Below, in pieces: positions 40,339 to 48,816 of a stretch of 64,000 nt of DNA (its first letter is position 1; each line of letters opens with the position of its first letter). Source of the DNA: Martinezella calliandrae (GTDB taxonomy: Bacteria > Pseudomonadota > Alphaproteobacteria > Rhizobiales > Rhizobiaceae). Made by a program: the position numbers and the translations under genes. Where the stretch lies: contig NZ_JARFYN010000013.1 of assembly GCF_030272695.1 (NCBI RefSeq), positions 62,001 through 126,000 on the forward strand, given 5' to 3'. Below the pieces are notes generated by a model. That model ran no database searches. It had not been told where the DNA came from and saw only the letters and a program-made list of their open reading frames with translations.

Positions 40339-40845
40339 TTAACGATTGGTACGCGTGGATTCGAACAGGAACCACGTGCGGCGTTCCGTCTCGTCCAGCC
40401 AGTTTTCAAGCAGGCTGGCGGTGGCGAGATCGCCATATTCATCGCAGACGTCGTGGGTGGCGCGAATTTCGGCTGCAAGCTTGAGATTGTCGTCGGCCAG
40501 TTCGGCAAGCATGTCCTGAGCGTCGACATATTCGGCATCGTTGTCGGGAATGCGCTGCAGCTTGGCGATATGACCGATCGAACGCAGCGTGTTGCCGCCG
40601 ATCTTTCTGGCGCGTTCGGCAATAGGATCGGTCATATCGAAGATCTGCTCGCCCTGCTCATCCAGCAACAGGTGATAATCGCGAAAATGCGGCCCGCTCA
40701 TATGCCAGTGAAAATTCTTGGTCTTGAGATAAAGGGCAAAGACATCGGCCAGCAGCGCACTCAGCGCTGCGGAAATATCACGCGTCGCTTCTTCGCTGAG
40801 GTTGGTATGAGTGTGCAGTTTTGATCTGGTGTTGGCGGTGTTCAT
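40339..40845 (-). CDS. dps: Dps ferritin-like DNA-protection protein
   Basis: Dps dodecamers oxidise and store iron with peroxide and protect DNA. The 168-residue protein has the intersubunit ferroxidase residues in KTKNFHWHMSG (H46), DYHLLLDEQGEQIFD (H58, D62, E66), plus the ferritin-like helices DPIAERARKIGGNTLRSIG and DVCDEYGDLATASLLENWLDETERRTWFLF. The basic, threonine-rich N-terminal tail may contact DNA. It stands alone with a 309-base upstream gap, in which I see no clear regulator site. Confidence 0.94.
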   Translation of the reverse strand: MNTANTRSKLHTHTNLSEEATRDISAALSALLADVFALYLKTKNFHWHMSGPHFRDYHLLLDEQGEQIFDMTDPIAERARKIGGNTLRSIGHIAKLQRIPDNDAEYVDAQDMLAELADDNLKLAAEIRATHDVCDEYGDLATASLLENWLDETERRTWFLFESTRTNR

Positions 40846-41154
40846 GGTGACGTGCTCCGTTTCGTTGCTCGCAACAGCGATCTTTCAGAGGATTTCTCAG
40901 GAACTATTGGCGTGCGCCCTCGTGTGGGATCGCATTGCAGACAGGATCTGTCTTGAAAGTTTTCACGGTCAAGATGGTCGTTTCGCAGCAAAATAGACTG
41001 CGGGGATCTGCGGAAAAACCCGAACGAAAGGATAGTAGGAAGACGGAGACGGTTTGGCAATTGTTGCCGGATGCGATCAATCGGGCTGGAGCCATGACGT
41101 ACTGAATAATGCCGCTCCCCTTGCCAGGAGGGGAGCGGCTCCCAGCTATAGGGG
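40846..41154. other. Gap upstream of dps
   Basis: The 309 bases contain the dps promoter region on one side and, at 41111-41139, the terminator of the short-chain dehydrogenase on the other. I see no further gene, RNA or repeat. Confidence 0.6.
41111..41139 (-). terminator. Terminator of the short-chain dehydrogenase
   Basis: GCCGCTCCCCT pairs perfectly with AGGGGAGCGGC (11 bp) around a 7-base loop, 16 bases beyond the dehydrogenase stop read leftwards. The following ATTATT is a weak T tract. Confidence 0.7.
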
Positions 41155-41904
41155 TTACTTTAGGCCGCCGCCGGCATAGAGGGTTTCGCCCGTCAGCCAG
41201 CCGGAGTCCTTCGAGGCGAGGAAGACGGCGATCGGGGCGATATCTCCAGGCTGCCCGAGACGGCCGAGCGGCGTCTGCGAGACCATATGCTTTTCGAAAT
41301 CGCTGCCGGCAACGCCCGCCGCAATGAGGCCTTCAGTCTCGACGCCACCGGGCGAGATGGTGTTGACGCGGATGTTGCGCGGACCGAGCTCCTTGGCGAG
41401 GATCTGGGTAATCGAGGTCACGGCCGCCTTGGTCGCGGTATAGACCGCCGAGGTCGGCAGGTTCATGGTGACAGCGGTCGAGGCGATGTTGATGACGTTG
41501 CCGCCCTCGGGGCCAAAATGTTTGACCGCTTCCTGGGTCGTCAGCAACGTGCCGAGAACATTTATGTTGAATTCACGATGGAATTCCTCTTCGGTGATCT
41601 CTTCCAGCGCCTGAAATTGATAGACGCCGGCGTTGTTTACGAGGATGTCGACGCCGCCGAAAGCTTCCTTGGTTTCAGCGAAAAGGCGCTTCACATCGGC
41701 GGTTTTTGAAACGTCGGCATGAGCCGCGATCGCCTTGCCGCCCTTGGCGATGATCTCGGCCACGACCTTGTCGGCGCCTTCGCGGCTCGAGGCATAATTG
41801 ACCACGACAGCGGCACCGGCTTCGCCCAGTGCCTTGGCGATGCCCGCGCCGATGCCTTTCGATGCTCCGGTCACGACCGCGACCTTACCTGCCAGCTTAC
41901 TCAT
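41155..41904 (-). CDS. Short-chain dehydrogenase/reductase (classical SDR)
   Basis: The 249-residue protein has the cofactor loop TGASKGIG (residues 12-19), NNAG at 90-93, and the catalytic tetrad N114, S142, Y155, K159 (YTATK). Residue patterns after strand 2 (NYASSREGADK) suggest NADPH use. The C-terminal GRLGQPGDIAPIAVFLAS and LTGETLYAGGGL are typical. The substrate is unknown. The ATG at 41904 follows CAGGAGATAAC. It lies downstream of an ArsR-type regulator on the same strand, with TTAGAT operator candidates in between. Confidence 0.93.
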   Translation of the reverse strand: MSKLAGKVAVVTGASKGIGAGIAKALGEAGAAVVVNYASSREGADKVVAEIIAKGGKAIAAHADVSKTADVKRLFAETKEAFGGVDILVNNAGVYQFQALEEITEEEFHREFNINVLGTLLTTQEAVKHFGPEGGNVINIASTAVTMNLPTSAVYTATKAAVTSITQILAKELGPRNIRVNTISPGGVETEGLIAAGVAGSDFEKHMVSQTPLGRLGQPGDIAPIAVFLASKDSGWLTGETLYAGGGLK

Positions 41905-41927
41905 GTTATCTCCTGTCGAGATGATCG

Positions 41928-42022
41928 TTAGATAGTTAGACAAAGATCGAATTATTGGCGCAGACCAGGCCCGGACTTGGCGGCCTTCATCCCGTCAGTT
42001 CGATATTTAGATAATCATCTAA
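41928..42022. promoter_or_regulatory. TTAGAT operator candidates upstream of the SDR gene
   Basis: TTAGAT/ATCTAA form a 6-base inverted repeat around AATC at 42007-42022, and a further TTAGAT begins at 41928, 24 bases before the SDR start. The spacing and AT-rich palindrome fit an ArsR-family dimer site, and an ArsR gene is adjacent. Binding is inferred. Confidence 0.5.
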
Positions 42023-42083
42023 TTGATACAAGAGGAGGGGAGCGGTGCGAAAGGAAAATGTCGGGAAAAATGGAAAATGATTG

Positions 42084-42488
42084 TCAGATAGTACCGAGTT
42101 CCGCCATGTAGGCGTTCAGAATATCGCGCCGAAGCACCAGGCTTGCAAACTTGCCGTCCCGTAGGATCTCGATAAGACCGGCGTTCTCGAGTTCCTTAAG
42201 GTGATGGGAAATCGTGGCGGCGCTGACCGTATGGCATTGCGCCAACACGCTGCACGGCATCGGATCGTCGGTACCGCCGATCTCTTTCAGTATCTGCACA
42301 CGACGTGGCTCAGCGAGCGCGCGGGCAATCAATCCTATCTGCCTTTCGCTCAGTCGTGTATGCCCTGCATCGGTCATTGTCGCCGCCACATCGCAAACGG
42401 GATGGATTTCCCGCAAATTCGCCGTTCCAGATATATGAATGCCGGACATGGTTGGCAATCGTTCAGGGTTTTGTGGCGACGAGGCCAT
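42084..42488 (-). CDS. ArsR-family transcriptional regulator
   Basis: The winged helix-turn-helix covers roughly residues 45-130: [26 protein letters not shown], then [35 protein letters not shown] cysteine pair (C69 in MPCSVLA and C75 in QCH) lies at the start of the recognition region, near where metal-sensing relatives carry CxC, but the spacing differs and metal sensing is not established. Start choice is open: the ATG at 42488 gives 134 residues, and a start at 42377 ([13 protein letters not shown]) would give a more usual 97. It is upstream of the SDR gene, which it probably represses. Confidence 0.88.
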   Translation of the reverse strand: MASSPQNPERLPTMSGIHISGTANLREIHPVCDVAATMTDAGHTRLSERQIGLIARALAEPRRVQILKEIGGTDDPMPCSVLAQCHTVSAATISHHLKELENAGLIEILRDGKFASLVLRRDILNAYMAELGTI

Positions 42489-42514
42489 AGAAAATCCGCG
42501 AATGATTTTTCGTG

Positions 42515-42690
42515 AACTATGAGGCCGACCCTCGTGGTTCGAGGCTTTGCCGCTTTCGTTGACGCTTTGGCATCAAAGCACCTCACCATGAGGCGGAGCG
42601 ACGATCGAGGTCAGCTCAAGGAAAGCCCTCACCCTAAGAAGCGAAACCCGAAGGGTGAAGCCTCGAAGGACGGGGGGCGGATACGGGAAA
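42515..42690. repeat. Dispersed intergenic mosaic repeat, copy 2
   Basis: This gap between the ArsR and PAP2 genes contains CCCTCGTGGTTCGAG (42529-42543), CCTCACCATGAGG, a CCCTCACCCT / AGGGTGAAG pair and CCTCGAAGGACG (42661-42672). The same modules occur downstream of purH and around the IS110 remnant. Confidence 0.65.
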
Positions 42691-42696
42691 CGATCC

Positions 42697-43440
42697 CTAC
42701 TTGCTCTTCAGCAAAGGCAATCTCGGCACCGGCCAGCCTGTCTCGTCGATGCGAAAGAGCAGGCCGTAGCGGGAATAGATGATCGCCATCATGAAGGAAA
42801 ACCAGCCGCCGAGCGCGAGGCCGGCGATCACATCGCTCGGATAATGCGCACCGATCATCACGCGTGTCGCGGCGAGCCAGAGGGCACAGGCGGCGAAGAT
42901 ATAGCGGTAACGCGGAAAGAGGAAGGCGAGTGCGACGAAGAAGGCACCGATGGTCGTCGCGTGGCCGGATGGGAAGCTTTCGAAGCTGGCATGGCCATTA
43001 AAGGGCGAGAAGCCGAAAGGACCCCAATCCACAAAATGGGTCGGACGTGCGCGGCCGATGGCGCGTTTTAGGAGATTGGCGATGATGCCCGAAAGCGTAA
43101 TAGTCGTCAGTAGATAGCCGCCGATCTGACAGATGCGCAGAGCCTGGCAACGACTGCGCGGCGACTGCAATAGACGGCTACCGGCCCAGCCTTCGAAGAA
43201 CAGGAAGGCGCTAAGCAGGATGATCCAGCCGGATTCGCCGAAATTGGTGAGCAGCTTGCCGAAGAAATGAATGGGCGGAGCGATGTTCTTGATGTTTGCG
43301 CCGACCGGCCAGTCGAACAGCAGGGCCGCGAGCAAGACGACATTGGCGGTCAGGAACAGGCAGACCTTCCAATGCGAAGGTGCAAAACCGCTCTTGTTTC
43401 GCCGCCACCGCCTGTCGAGAGACGTCAAGATCGCCTGCAT
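42697..43440 (-). CDS. PAP2 family membrane phosphatase (first of a tandem pair)
   Basis: The 247-residue protein has about six membrane segments and the full PAP2 acid-phosphatase signature: KRAIGRARP (residues 125-133), PSGH (157-160) and RVMIGAHYPSD (193-203) with H199. Such enzymes act on lipid phosphates at the periplasmic face, for example undecaprenyl pyrophosphate, phosphatidate, or lipid A. The ATG at 43440 follows GAGGCGGTGG; an upstream TTG (43473) overlaps the stop of the second copy. The next gene upstream is a paralogue on the same strand. Confidence 0.9.
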   Translation of the reverse strand: MQAILTSLDRRWRRNKSGFAPSHWKVCLFLTANVVLLAALLFDWPVGANIKNIAPPIHFFGKLLTNFGESGWIILLSAFLFFEGWAGSRLLQSPRSRCQALRICQIGGYLLTTITLSGIIANLLKRAIGRARPTHFVDWGPFGFSPFNGHASFESFPSGHATTIGAFFVALAFLFPRYRYIFAACALWLAATRVMIGAHYPSDVIAGLALGGWFSFMMAIIYSRYGLLFRIDETGWPVPRLPLLKSK

Positions 43441-43469
43441 ATCCACCGCCTCGCCGCCATTTTCATCAA

Positions 43470-44318
43470 TCAATGATTACGCGTAGCAGGCTCCTGCCAC
43501 AGTTTTTTAAAGGATTTGTGACGGTCGCTGGACCAGCGAAGCCGATGGTTCAGCCGCGGGCGCGGCCAACCATCCTGTCCGGTCGAAAAGACCAGGCCGA
43601 ACCGGCAAAAGAGGATCGCGACGGCGAAGGCGATCCAGGCGCCGAGCGCGAGACCAGCGGCGACATCGCTGGGATAATGGACGCCGATGATGATGCGCGA
43701 GGCGCCGAGCCAAAGGCCGATGCTGACAAACAGCAGCCGGAATCGCGGGAAAAGCAAGGCCAGAGCGGCAAAGAGCGAACCCACATTGGCCGAATGCGCG
43801 GAAGGAAAGCTCTCGAAGAGAAAGTCGCCGCGAAAGGGCTGGAAACCGAGAATGCCGTATTGATCATAAAGCGGGGGTCGTGCACGACCGATCGCGTATT
43901 TCAGGAAATTCACGATAATGCTGGTGGAAAGAGCCGACAGACCGACATAGGCAACCATCTGGATGAGATAGGCGGTGCGGTAACGCCTGTGCGTCGGCGA
44001 GCGTCGTCGGGCGACGAAAAGGACGACAGCAAACACGACGGCGATTGCGGAGAGAATCGAGACCAGCCTGCCGATATCGGTGACGGCGCCTGCGACAGCG
44101 ATCAATCGGGGCGAGAGGTTCTTCGCAGCTTGCCCAAGCGGAATGTCGAAGACGAAGAATGCGAGAATGACGATGTTGATAGCCGTCAGCGTATAGCCGA
44201 GCCAAGGGAGGCGGCTATGATGGTGGCGGCGAACGTGATAACGCCGCGCCAGTCTTTGCCAGGGTCGCAATTGCCGCCGGATTGAACTCACCGGCGGCGA
44301 TGTCGTTTCCGTGTTCAT
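43470..44318 (-). CDS. PAP2 family membrane phosphatase (second of a tandem pair)
   Basis: This 282-residue paralogue has a basic N-terminal tail, about six membrane segments, and the motifs KYAIGRARP (140-148), PSAHS (172-176, where most relatives including its neighbour have PSGH) and SRIIIGVHYPSD (207-218, H214). The two proteins share layout and many motif residues and probably arose by duplication. Its stop lies 29 bases from the neighbour's ATG, so the pair is likely cotranscribed. The substrate is unknown; lipid A or undecaprenyl phosphates are possibilities. Confidence 0.9.
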   Translation of the reverse strand: MNTETTSPPVSSIRRQLRPWQRLARRYHVRRHHHSRLPWLGYTLTAINIVILAFFVFDIPLGQAAKNLSPRLIAVAGAVTDIGRLVSILSAIAVVFAVVLFVARRRSPTHRRYRTAYLIQMVAYVGLSALSTSIIVNFLKYAIGRARPPLYDQYGILGFQPFRGDFLFESFPSAHSANVGSLFAALALLFPRFRLLFVSIGLWLGASRIIIGVHYPSDVAAGLALGAWIAFAVAILFCRFGLVFSTGQDGWPRPRLNHRLRWSSDRHKSFKKLWQEPATRNH

Positions 44319-44355
44319 GCGAGGGGAAATAGGAGTCTGCCGTGTTCAGTTCAAC

Positions 44356-44390
44356 AAAAAAGCCCTCGCTCTTTCTTACCGAGCGAGGGC
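44356..44390 (-). terminator. Intrinsic terminator of leuB
   Basis: GCCCTCGCTC pairs perfectly with GAGCGAGGGC around a 9-base loop; read leftwards it is followed by TTTTTT. It begins 34 bases after the leuB stop, with a parS-like site between. Confidence 0.93.
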
Positions 44391-44396
44391 CTTGAA

Positions 44397-44412
44397 TGTT
44401 TCACGTGAAAAA
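44397..44412. promoter_or_regulatory. parS-like site (one mismatch) between leuB and its terminator
   Basis: TGTTTCACGTGAAAAA differs from the consensus at one base. It is non-coding, about 38 kb right of the proposed oriC. Confidence 0.68.
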
Positions 44413-44423
44413 TCAGGCACTGC

Positions 44424-45536
44424 TTATGCCGACAGAGCCTTGAATTCGGCGAGGATGGCGTCGCCCATTTCGACGGTGCCGACCTGACGGCTGCCAGCGG
44501 ACATGATGTCGCCGGTGCGGATGCCGCTGTCGAGGACGTTGGCGATCGCCTTTTCCAGTGCATCGGCGTCGGCGACGAGGCCGAAGGAGTAGCGCAGGCA
44601 CATGGCGAAAGAGGCGATCATGGCGATTGGGTTGGCGATGCCCTTGCCGGCGATATCAGGCGCTGAGCCATGCACGGGCTCATAGAGCGCCTTGCGCTTG
44701 CCGGTCTTGGCATCTGGAGCGCCGAGCGAGGCGGATGGCAGCATGCCGAGCGAGCCTGTCAGCATGGCGGCAACGTCGGAGAGCATGTCGCCGAAGAGGT
44801 TGTCGGTGACAATGACGTCGAATTGCTTCGGCTGGCGCACGAGCTGCATGCCGCCGGCATCGGCGAGCATATGCTCGAGCTGCACGTCGGCATATTTTTC
44901 TTTATGCGTCGCGGTAACCACCTGGTTCCAAAGCACGCCCGACTTCATGACGTTGCGCTTTTCCATCGAGCAGACGCGATTGTTGCGGGTGCGCGCCAGT
45001 TCGAAGGCGACGCCGGCAATGCGCTCGATTTCGTAGGTGTCGTAAACCTGCGTGTCGATGCCGCGCTTCTGGCCGTTGCCGAGGTCGATGATCTCCTTCG
45101 GCTCGCCGAAGTAGACGCCGCCGGTGAGCTCGCGGATGATGAGGATATCGAGGCCGTCGACCAGCTCCGGCTTCAGCGAGGAGGCCGATGCTAGCGCCGG
45201 ATAGCAGATGGCCGGGCGCAGGTTGGCGAACAGCTGGAGATCCTTGCGTAGACGCAGCAGGCCGGCTTCCGGGCGCACTTCATAGGGTACGCTGTCCCAC
45301 TTGGGGCCGCCGACGGCGCCGAAGAGCACGGCGTCGGCCGCCAGCGCCTTGCCCATGTCTTCTTCGGAAATGGCGGCGCCATGTGCATCATAGGCGCAGC
45401 CGCCTACGAGGCCCTCATCCGTGACGAAGCCGGCATTCTTCGCCTTGTTCATATAGGCGATGATCTTGCGGACTTCGCCCATGGCCTCGGGGCCGATGCC
45501 GTCGCCCGGCAGGAGGAAGAGATTGCGCACTGTCAT
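44424..45536 (-). CDS. leuB: 3-isopropylmalate dehydrogenase
   Basis: LeuB oxidatively decarboxylates 3-isopropylmalate in leucine synthesis. The 370-residue protein shows [18 protein letters not shown], the substrate arginines in [28 protein letters not shown], the metal-binding [28 protein letters not shown] and the NAD region [19 protein letters not shown]. The ATG at 45536 begins [13 protein letters not shown]. leuD, which acts one step earlier, is 2.1 kb upstream on the same strand, with an IS remnant and a TIM-barrel gene inserted between. Confidence 0.96.
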   Translation of the reverse strand: MTVRNLFLLPGDGIGPEAMGEVRKIIAYMNKAKNAGFVTDEGLVGGCAYDAHGAAISEEDMGKALAADAVLFGAVGGPKWDSVPYEVRPEAGLLRLRKDLQLFANLRPAICYPALASASSLKPELVDGLDILIIRELTGGVYFGEPKEIIDLGNGQKRGIDTQVYDTYEIERIAGVAFELARTRNNRVCSMEKRNVMKSGVLWNQVVTATHKEKYADVQLEHMLADAGGMQLVRQPKQFDVIVTDNLFGDMLSDVAAMLTGSLGMLPSASLGAPDAKTGKRKALYEPVHGSAPDIAGKGIANPIAMIASFAMCLRYSFGLVADADALEKAIANVLDSGIRTGDIMSAGSRQVGTVEMGDAILAEFKALSA

Positions 45537-45644
45537 GGAAAAGCCTCCGCAAAAGAAAAAGTTGCGGGGTTTTTAGACCTGCAAATGCGGCTTTTCAAGC
45601 GAGGAAGGCGGTGAAGCGGTACGGTTTTCGGGCTTTTGAAAGCA

Positions 45645-45700
45645 ACCACCCGCCCTCGCCCTTCAGGGCCCTGTGGGCCAACTCAGGGTGAAGGCTGAGC
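45645..45700. repeat. GC-rich palindromic repeat left of the IS110 remnant
   Basis: The segment contains GCCCTCGCCCTTCAGGGCCC and CTCAGGGTGAAGG, related in style to the mosaic repeats at 29.5, 42.6 and 46.6 kb. It borders the 5' truncation point of the transposase. Confidence 0.5.
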
Positions 45701-46508
45701 GTGTCGACGACGCGATGGAGCAATGATGCGGCAGGCTGCGATAAGCTCGCAATTGCAGTAGCTAGCCTGGTCGTCGTCGAAGCAACCGGCGGCTGCGAGA
45801 TGCGGAAGGCGCGCACGTTGATGGCGGCCGGCATTGCGGTTGCCGTCGTCAATCCCCGCCAGGTCCGCGACTTTGCCAGAGCCGGCGGCCGATTGGCCAA
45901 GACCGATCAGGTCGATGCCGAGGTCATTCTGCACTTCGCCAAGGCGATGCGGCCGGCACAAATCCACCATATCGACGACGGCCGCATTGCCTTGGCCGCG
46001 CTGGTGGCACGCCGTCGTCAACTCATCGACGTGCCCGTTGCCGAGAAGAACCGCCTCGAACATGCATCTGCGGATATCGCCGCTTTCATTTACGAGCTGC
46101 TTGCCTCCTTCAAGGCGCATCTCATCCGCATCGACACGGCCATCGAGGCTGAACCCGATATGGCAGGACGGCGCAACCTCCTGCTCTCCGTTCCCGGCAT
46201 CGGCGAGACCACAGCCGCCATTCTGATCGCCGAACTTCCGGAACTTGGCAGCATCGACGACAAGAAACTGGCCGCTCTGATCGGCGTCGCGCCCATGGCC
46301 CACGACAGTGGTGCCATGCGCGGCCAGCGACACATCGGCGGCGGACGATCCGCCTTGCGCCGTGCGCTCTACATGGCAGCCCTGTCGGCCATTCGTTGCT
46401 CAACGACAACCACGACCTTCTACACAAGGCTGTGCGATGTCGGCAAACCGCCAAAGGTCGCCATCGTCGCCGCCATGCGAAAGCTCGCAACCATCCTCAA
46501 CACTACCC
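45701..46508 (+). pseudogene. IS110-family transposase remnant, truncated at both ends
   Basis: From about residue 14 the frame matches IS110 (DEDD plus transposase_20) proteins: LVVVEATGGCE, GIAVAVVNPRQVRDFARAGG, KTDQVDAEVILHFA, then the C-terminal domain LLSVPGIGETTAAILIAELPELG, LIGVAPMAHDSGAMRG, GGGRSALRRALYMAALSA and KPPKVAIVAAMRKLATILN. The N-terminal 50 or so residues carrying the first catalytic aspartate (a GIDV-type motif) are missing, and after ATILNT the frame runs into intergenic repeat, losing the last residues. I see no terminal inverted repeats, which IS110 elements usually lack anyway. It is inactive as it stands. Confidence 0.85.
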
Positions 46509-46511
46509 AGT

Positions 46512-46655
46512 GGGCAGAGCCTCGAAGGACGAGGGTGGCCTCCGGTCCTTCGACGGGCTCAGATGAGGGCGGGGTGAGTTGCGAGCTAGTCGCTAAGCTA
46601 GCCCTTATGGTGAGGGCCCGAAGGGCCGTCGCGAACCACGAGGGCGGGTTTCCGC
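46512..46655. repeat. Dispersed intergenic mosaic repeat, copy 3
   Basis: CCTCGAAGGACGAGGGTGGCC (46520-46540), GTCCTTCGACGGGCTC with AGATGAGGGC (46545-46570) and an inverted copy of the GCCCTCGTGGTTCG block (46615-46645) fill the space between the transposase remnant and the next stop codon. The second module recurs at 49724-49750 and the others downstream of purH. Confidence 0.75.
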
Positions 46656-47474
46656 TTACTCAGCCAGGCACAGCGAAGCGAGGTAGGCGGCCGATTCCGG
46701 GATCTTGGACTTGTCCTTGATCTCAATGATCAGGCGCGGATTGCTGTCGAGCTTGGCAAGGGCGGCGAAGACGGCGCGCCAGTGGATGTTGCCTTCGCCG
46801 AGGCTCCAATGACGGTCGGCGTAACCATCGGCATCCTGCAGATGGATGTGCTGCAGGCGATTGCCGGCGGCATGGACGTAGTAGTCGACCGGTGGTGCGC
46901 CAGTGTAGCCGTGAGCGTACTGGGCATGGCCGGTGTCGATCGAAACGGCGACGGCCGGCGAATTGAAGCTGTCGGCGAGACTGACGCGGATATGCGGATC
47001 CTTGTCTTCGATGTTTTCGATGACCATGGTCAGGCCGATATCTTCCGCGCGCTTGACGGCTTCCTTGAGCGTCAAGTGCGTGTATTCAATGATCTTTTCG
47101 CGTTCGCCCTTGTTGTTGTCGAAGTTGTTGTAGGACCAGGACGTATACGGGCTATGAATGACCATCTGCGTGGCGCCGATATTGGCGCAGACGTCGAGGG
47201 CCTGCATCAGGCGCTTCGAAACGACCGCGCGAATATCCGGATCCTGCGAGGCGATGATGAAGCCCCAGAACGGTCCGTGGATGCCGAGACGCCCCTGATG
47301 GCCGTCGAGCAATTTCCTGGCGCGCTCGGCGAGCGGCGCCCAGTCGCCGTTCAGGATGTCGGCTTCGACGAAGCTCTGCAGTTCCAGATCGCGCGGCTTT
47401 GCGAGCAGCCAGTCGCGGTGGATTTCGACGTCGGCGAGCGTCATGGCGGCGCCAACAATAGGAAGAGAGGTCAT
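46656..47474 (-). CDS. Sugar phosphate isomerase/epimerase-like TIM barrel
   Basis: The 272-residue protein has the AP-endonuclease family 2 (xylose-isomerase-like) TIM-barrel pattern: LELQSFVEAD, RLGIHGPFWG, QMVIHSPYTSW, LTMVIENIEDKDPH with the metal-binding glutamate, VSIDTGHAQYAHG, LQHIHLQDADGYADRHWSLGEGNIHW and LIIEIKDK. Histidines, the glutamates and the aspartate form a plausible divalent-metal site. The substrate is unknown. It lies between leuD and leuB on the same strand, but nothing in its sequence ties it to leucine synthesis. Confidence 0.88.
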   Translation of the reverse strand: MTSLPIVGAAMTLADVEIHRDWLLAKPRDLELQSFVEADILNGDWAPLAERARKLLDGHQGRLGIHGPFWGFIIASQDPDIRAVVSKRLMQALDVCANIGATQMVIHSPYTSWSYNNFDNNKGEREKIIEYTHLTLKEAVKRAEDIGLTMVIENIEDKDPHIRVSLADSFNSPAVAVSIDTGHAQYAHGYTGAPPVDYYVHAAGNRLQHIHLQDADGYADRHWSLGEGNIHWRAVFAALAKLDSNPRLIIEIKDKSKIPESAAYLASLCLAE

Positions 47475-47604
47475 GGAATGCTCCGTTCGGGAGGGGAAGA
47501 AGAGGGGCAGGAAAAGCCGCTTGGGCTTCCGCAGAGGCTATATGAACCCGCTTCTTGTCGGAGATATTACAGACCGACCAAAGTCATGACCTTATGCGAC
47601 GGAA

Positions 47605-47633
47605 ACAAAAAGCCGGGCGATGAAGCCCGGCTT
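47605..47633 (-). terminator. Intrinsic terminator of leuD
   Basis: AAGCCGGGC pairs with GCCCGGCTT around GATGAA; read leftwards the stem is followed by TTTTTG. It lies 30 bases beyond the leuD stop. Confidence 0.88.
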
Positions 47634-47662
47634 GGAAACGCAGATGCGATGATGAAAATCGA

Positions 47663-48271
47663 TCAGGCAGCCCAGGGACGGGATGCGGCGTTCGACTTTT
47701 CGAAGCTGTCGATCGACTTGGCCTTTTCCAGTGTCAGACCGATATCGTCGAGGCCGTTCAACAGGCAATGGCGCTTGAATTCGTCGAGCTCGAACTTGAG
47801 GGTGCCGCCGTCCGGGCCGGTTATTTCGAGGTTTTCCAGATCGACCGTCAGTATGGCGTTGGAGCCGCGCGAGGCGTCATCCATCAACTTGTCGAGGTCT
47901 TCCTGGCTGACCTTGATCGGCAGAATGCCGTTCTTGAAGCAATTGTTGTAGAAGATGTCGGCGAAGCTTGTCGAAATGACGCAGCGGATGCCGAAGTCGA
48001 GCAGTGCCCATGGGGCATGTTCGCGCGAGGAACCGCAGCCGAAATTGTCGCCGGCGACGAGGATCTTGGCGTTCTGATAGGCCGGCTTGTTGAGGACGAA
48101 ATCCGGGTTCGGCGAGCCGTCTTCATTGTAGCGGGCTTCAGCGAACAAACCCGTGCCAAGACCGGTGCGCTTGATGGTCTTCAGATAATCCTTCGGGATG
48201 ATCATGTCGGTGTCGACATTGACGACCGGGAGGGGTGCTGCGACACCGGTCAACTTCACGAACTTGTCCAT
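47663..48271 (-). CDS. leuD: 3-isopropylmalate dehydratase, small subunit
   Basis: LeuD, with LeuC, isomerises 2- to 3-isopropylmalate. The 202-residue protein carries the substrate-loop motif [33 protein letters not shown] near the N-terminus, and the [17 protein letters not shown] segment. The catalytic iron-sulfur subunit leuC is not in this window, as usual in Rhizobiaceae where leuC, leuD and leuB are dispersed. A strong terminator follows. Confidence 0.95.
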   Translation of the reverse strand: MDKFVKLTGVAAPLPVVNVDTDMIIPKDYLKTIKRTGLGTGLFAEARYNEDGSPNPDFVLNKPAYQNAKILVAGDNFGCGSSREHAPWALLDFGIRCVISTSFADIFYNNCFKNGILPIKVSQEDLDKLMDDASRGSNAILTVDLENLEITGPDGGTLKFELDEFKRHCLLNGLDDIGLTLEKAKSIDSFEKSNAASRPWAA

Positions 48272-48460
48272 GGGGGTCCTGCCTTCAATTTTCGTCTATG
48301 CACGAATTAACCTGCCAATAGAGCAAATCCCTGGAAAAATGAAGGGCAATCTTGGAAATGCTCCGAAATGGGCGGTTCAGCCGCAGTTCCGCAACTCAGC
48401 AATCGCGCGCGGCTGAGCGCATTGGAAAACAGCGAGGAGCCGCCCTGCCCTGATCTTGTC

Positions 48461-48691
48461 TTAGAGGTCGATGATCGTGCCGCGGCCATCATTCCAGACG
48501 CGCATTTCGCGCTGACCATTAGCCTTGGCACGGACCGGAGCAGGCTTCATCCGCAACGAAATCGCGCGGCCCACCATAAGCACGGTGAGAATGCCGCCAA
48601 CGGCAAGCGTGAGCGAAACGGTAAACAGCGCCAGGGCTGCAAACACGGTGATGCCGGCAAGCGCGATAAACAAGGAACGGATATTCTGCAT
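48461..48691 (-). CDS. Small two-segment membrane protein, unknown function
   Basis: The 76-residue protein has two hydrophobic stretches (about residues 6-24 and 27-45) followed by a basic, then mixed tail (MKPAPVRAKANGQREMRVWNDGRGTIIDL). A good ribosome site (GAGAGG) lies upstream of the ATG at 48691. I recognise it only as a rhizobial conserved small membrane protein. It stands alone between leuD and the CitE-like gene. Confidence 0.7.
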   Translation of the reverse strand: MQNIRSLFIALAGITVFAALALFTVSLTLAVGGILTVLMVGRAISLRMKPAPVRAKANGQREMRVWNDGRGTIIDL

Positions 48692-48816
48692 GGTGAGACC
48701 TCTCTACACATAGCAATGTGGTCCTGTCTCCCTCCCTCTGCAAGAGGAGCATGGCTTTTTGTTGTCTTATACGTTGTTATCTTGCCTGATGGCTGAAAGC
48801 GCGGCAAAACTCTATC

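Noticed and set aside
45701-46720. An intact 339-codon transposase gene
   Set aside because: The last 70 codons read intergenic repeat sequence and the N-terminal catalytic region is missing, so the frame is a fusion of a remnant with repeats.
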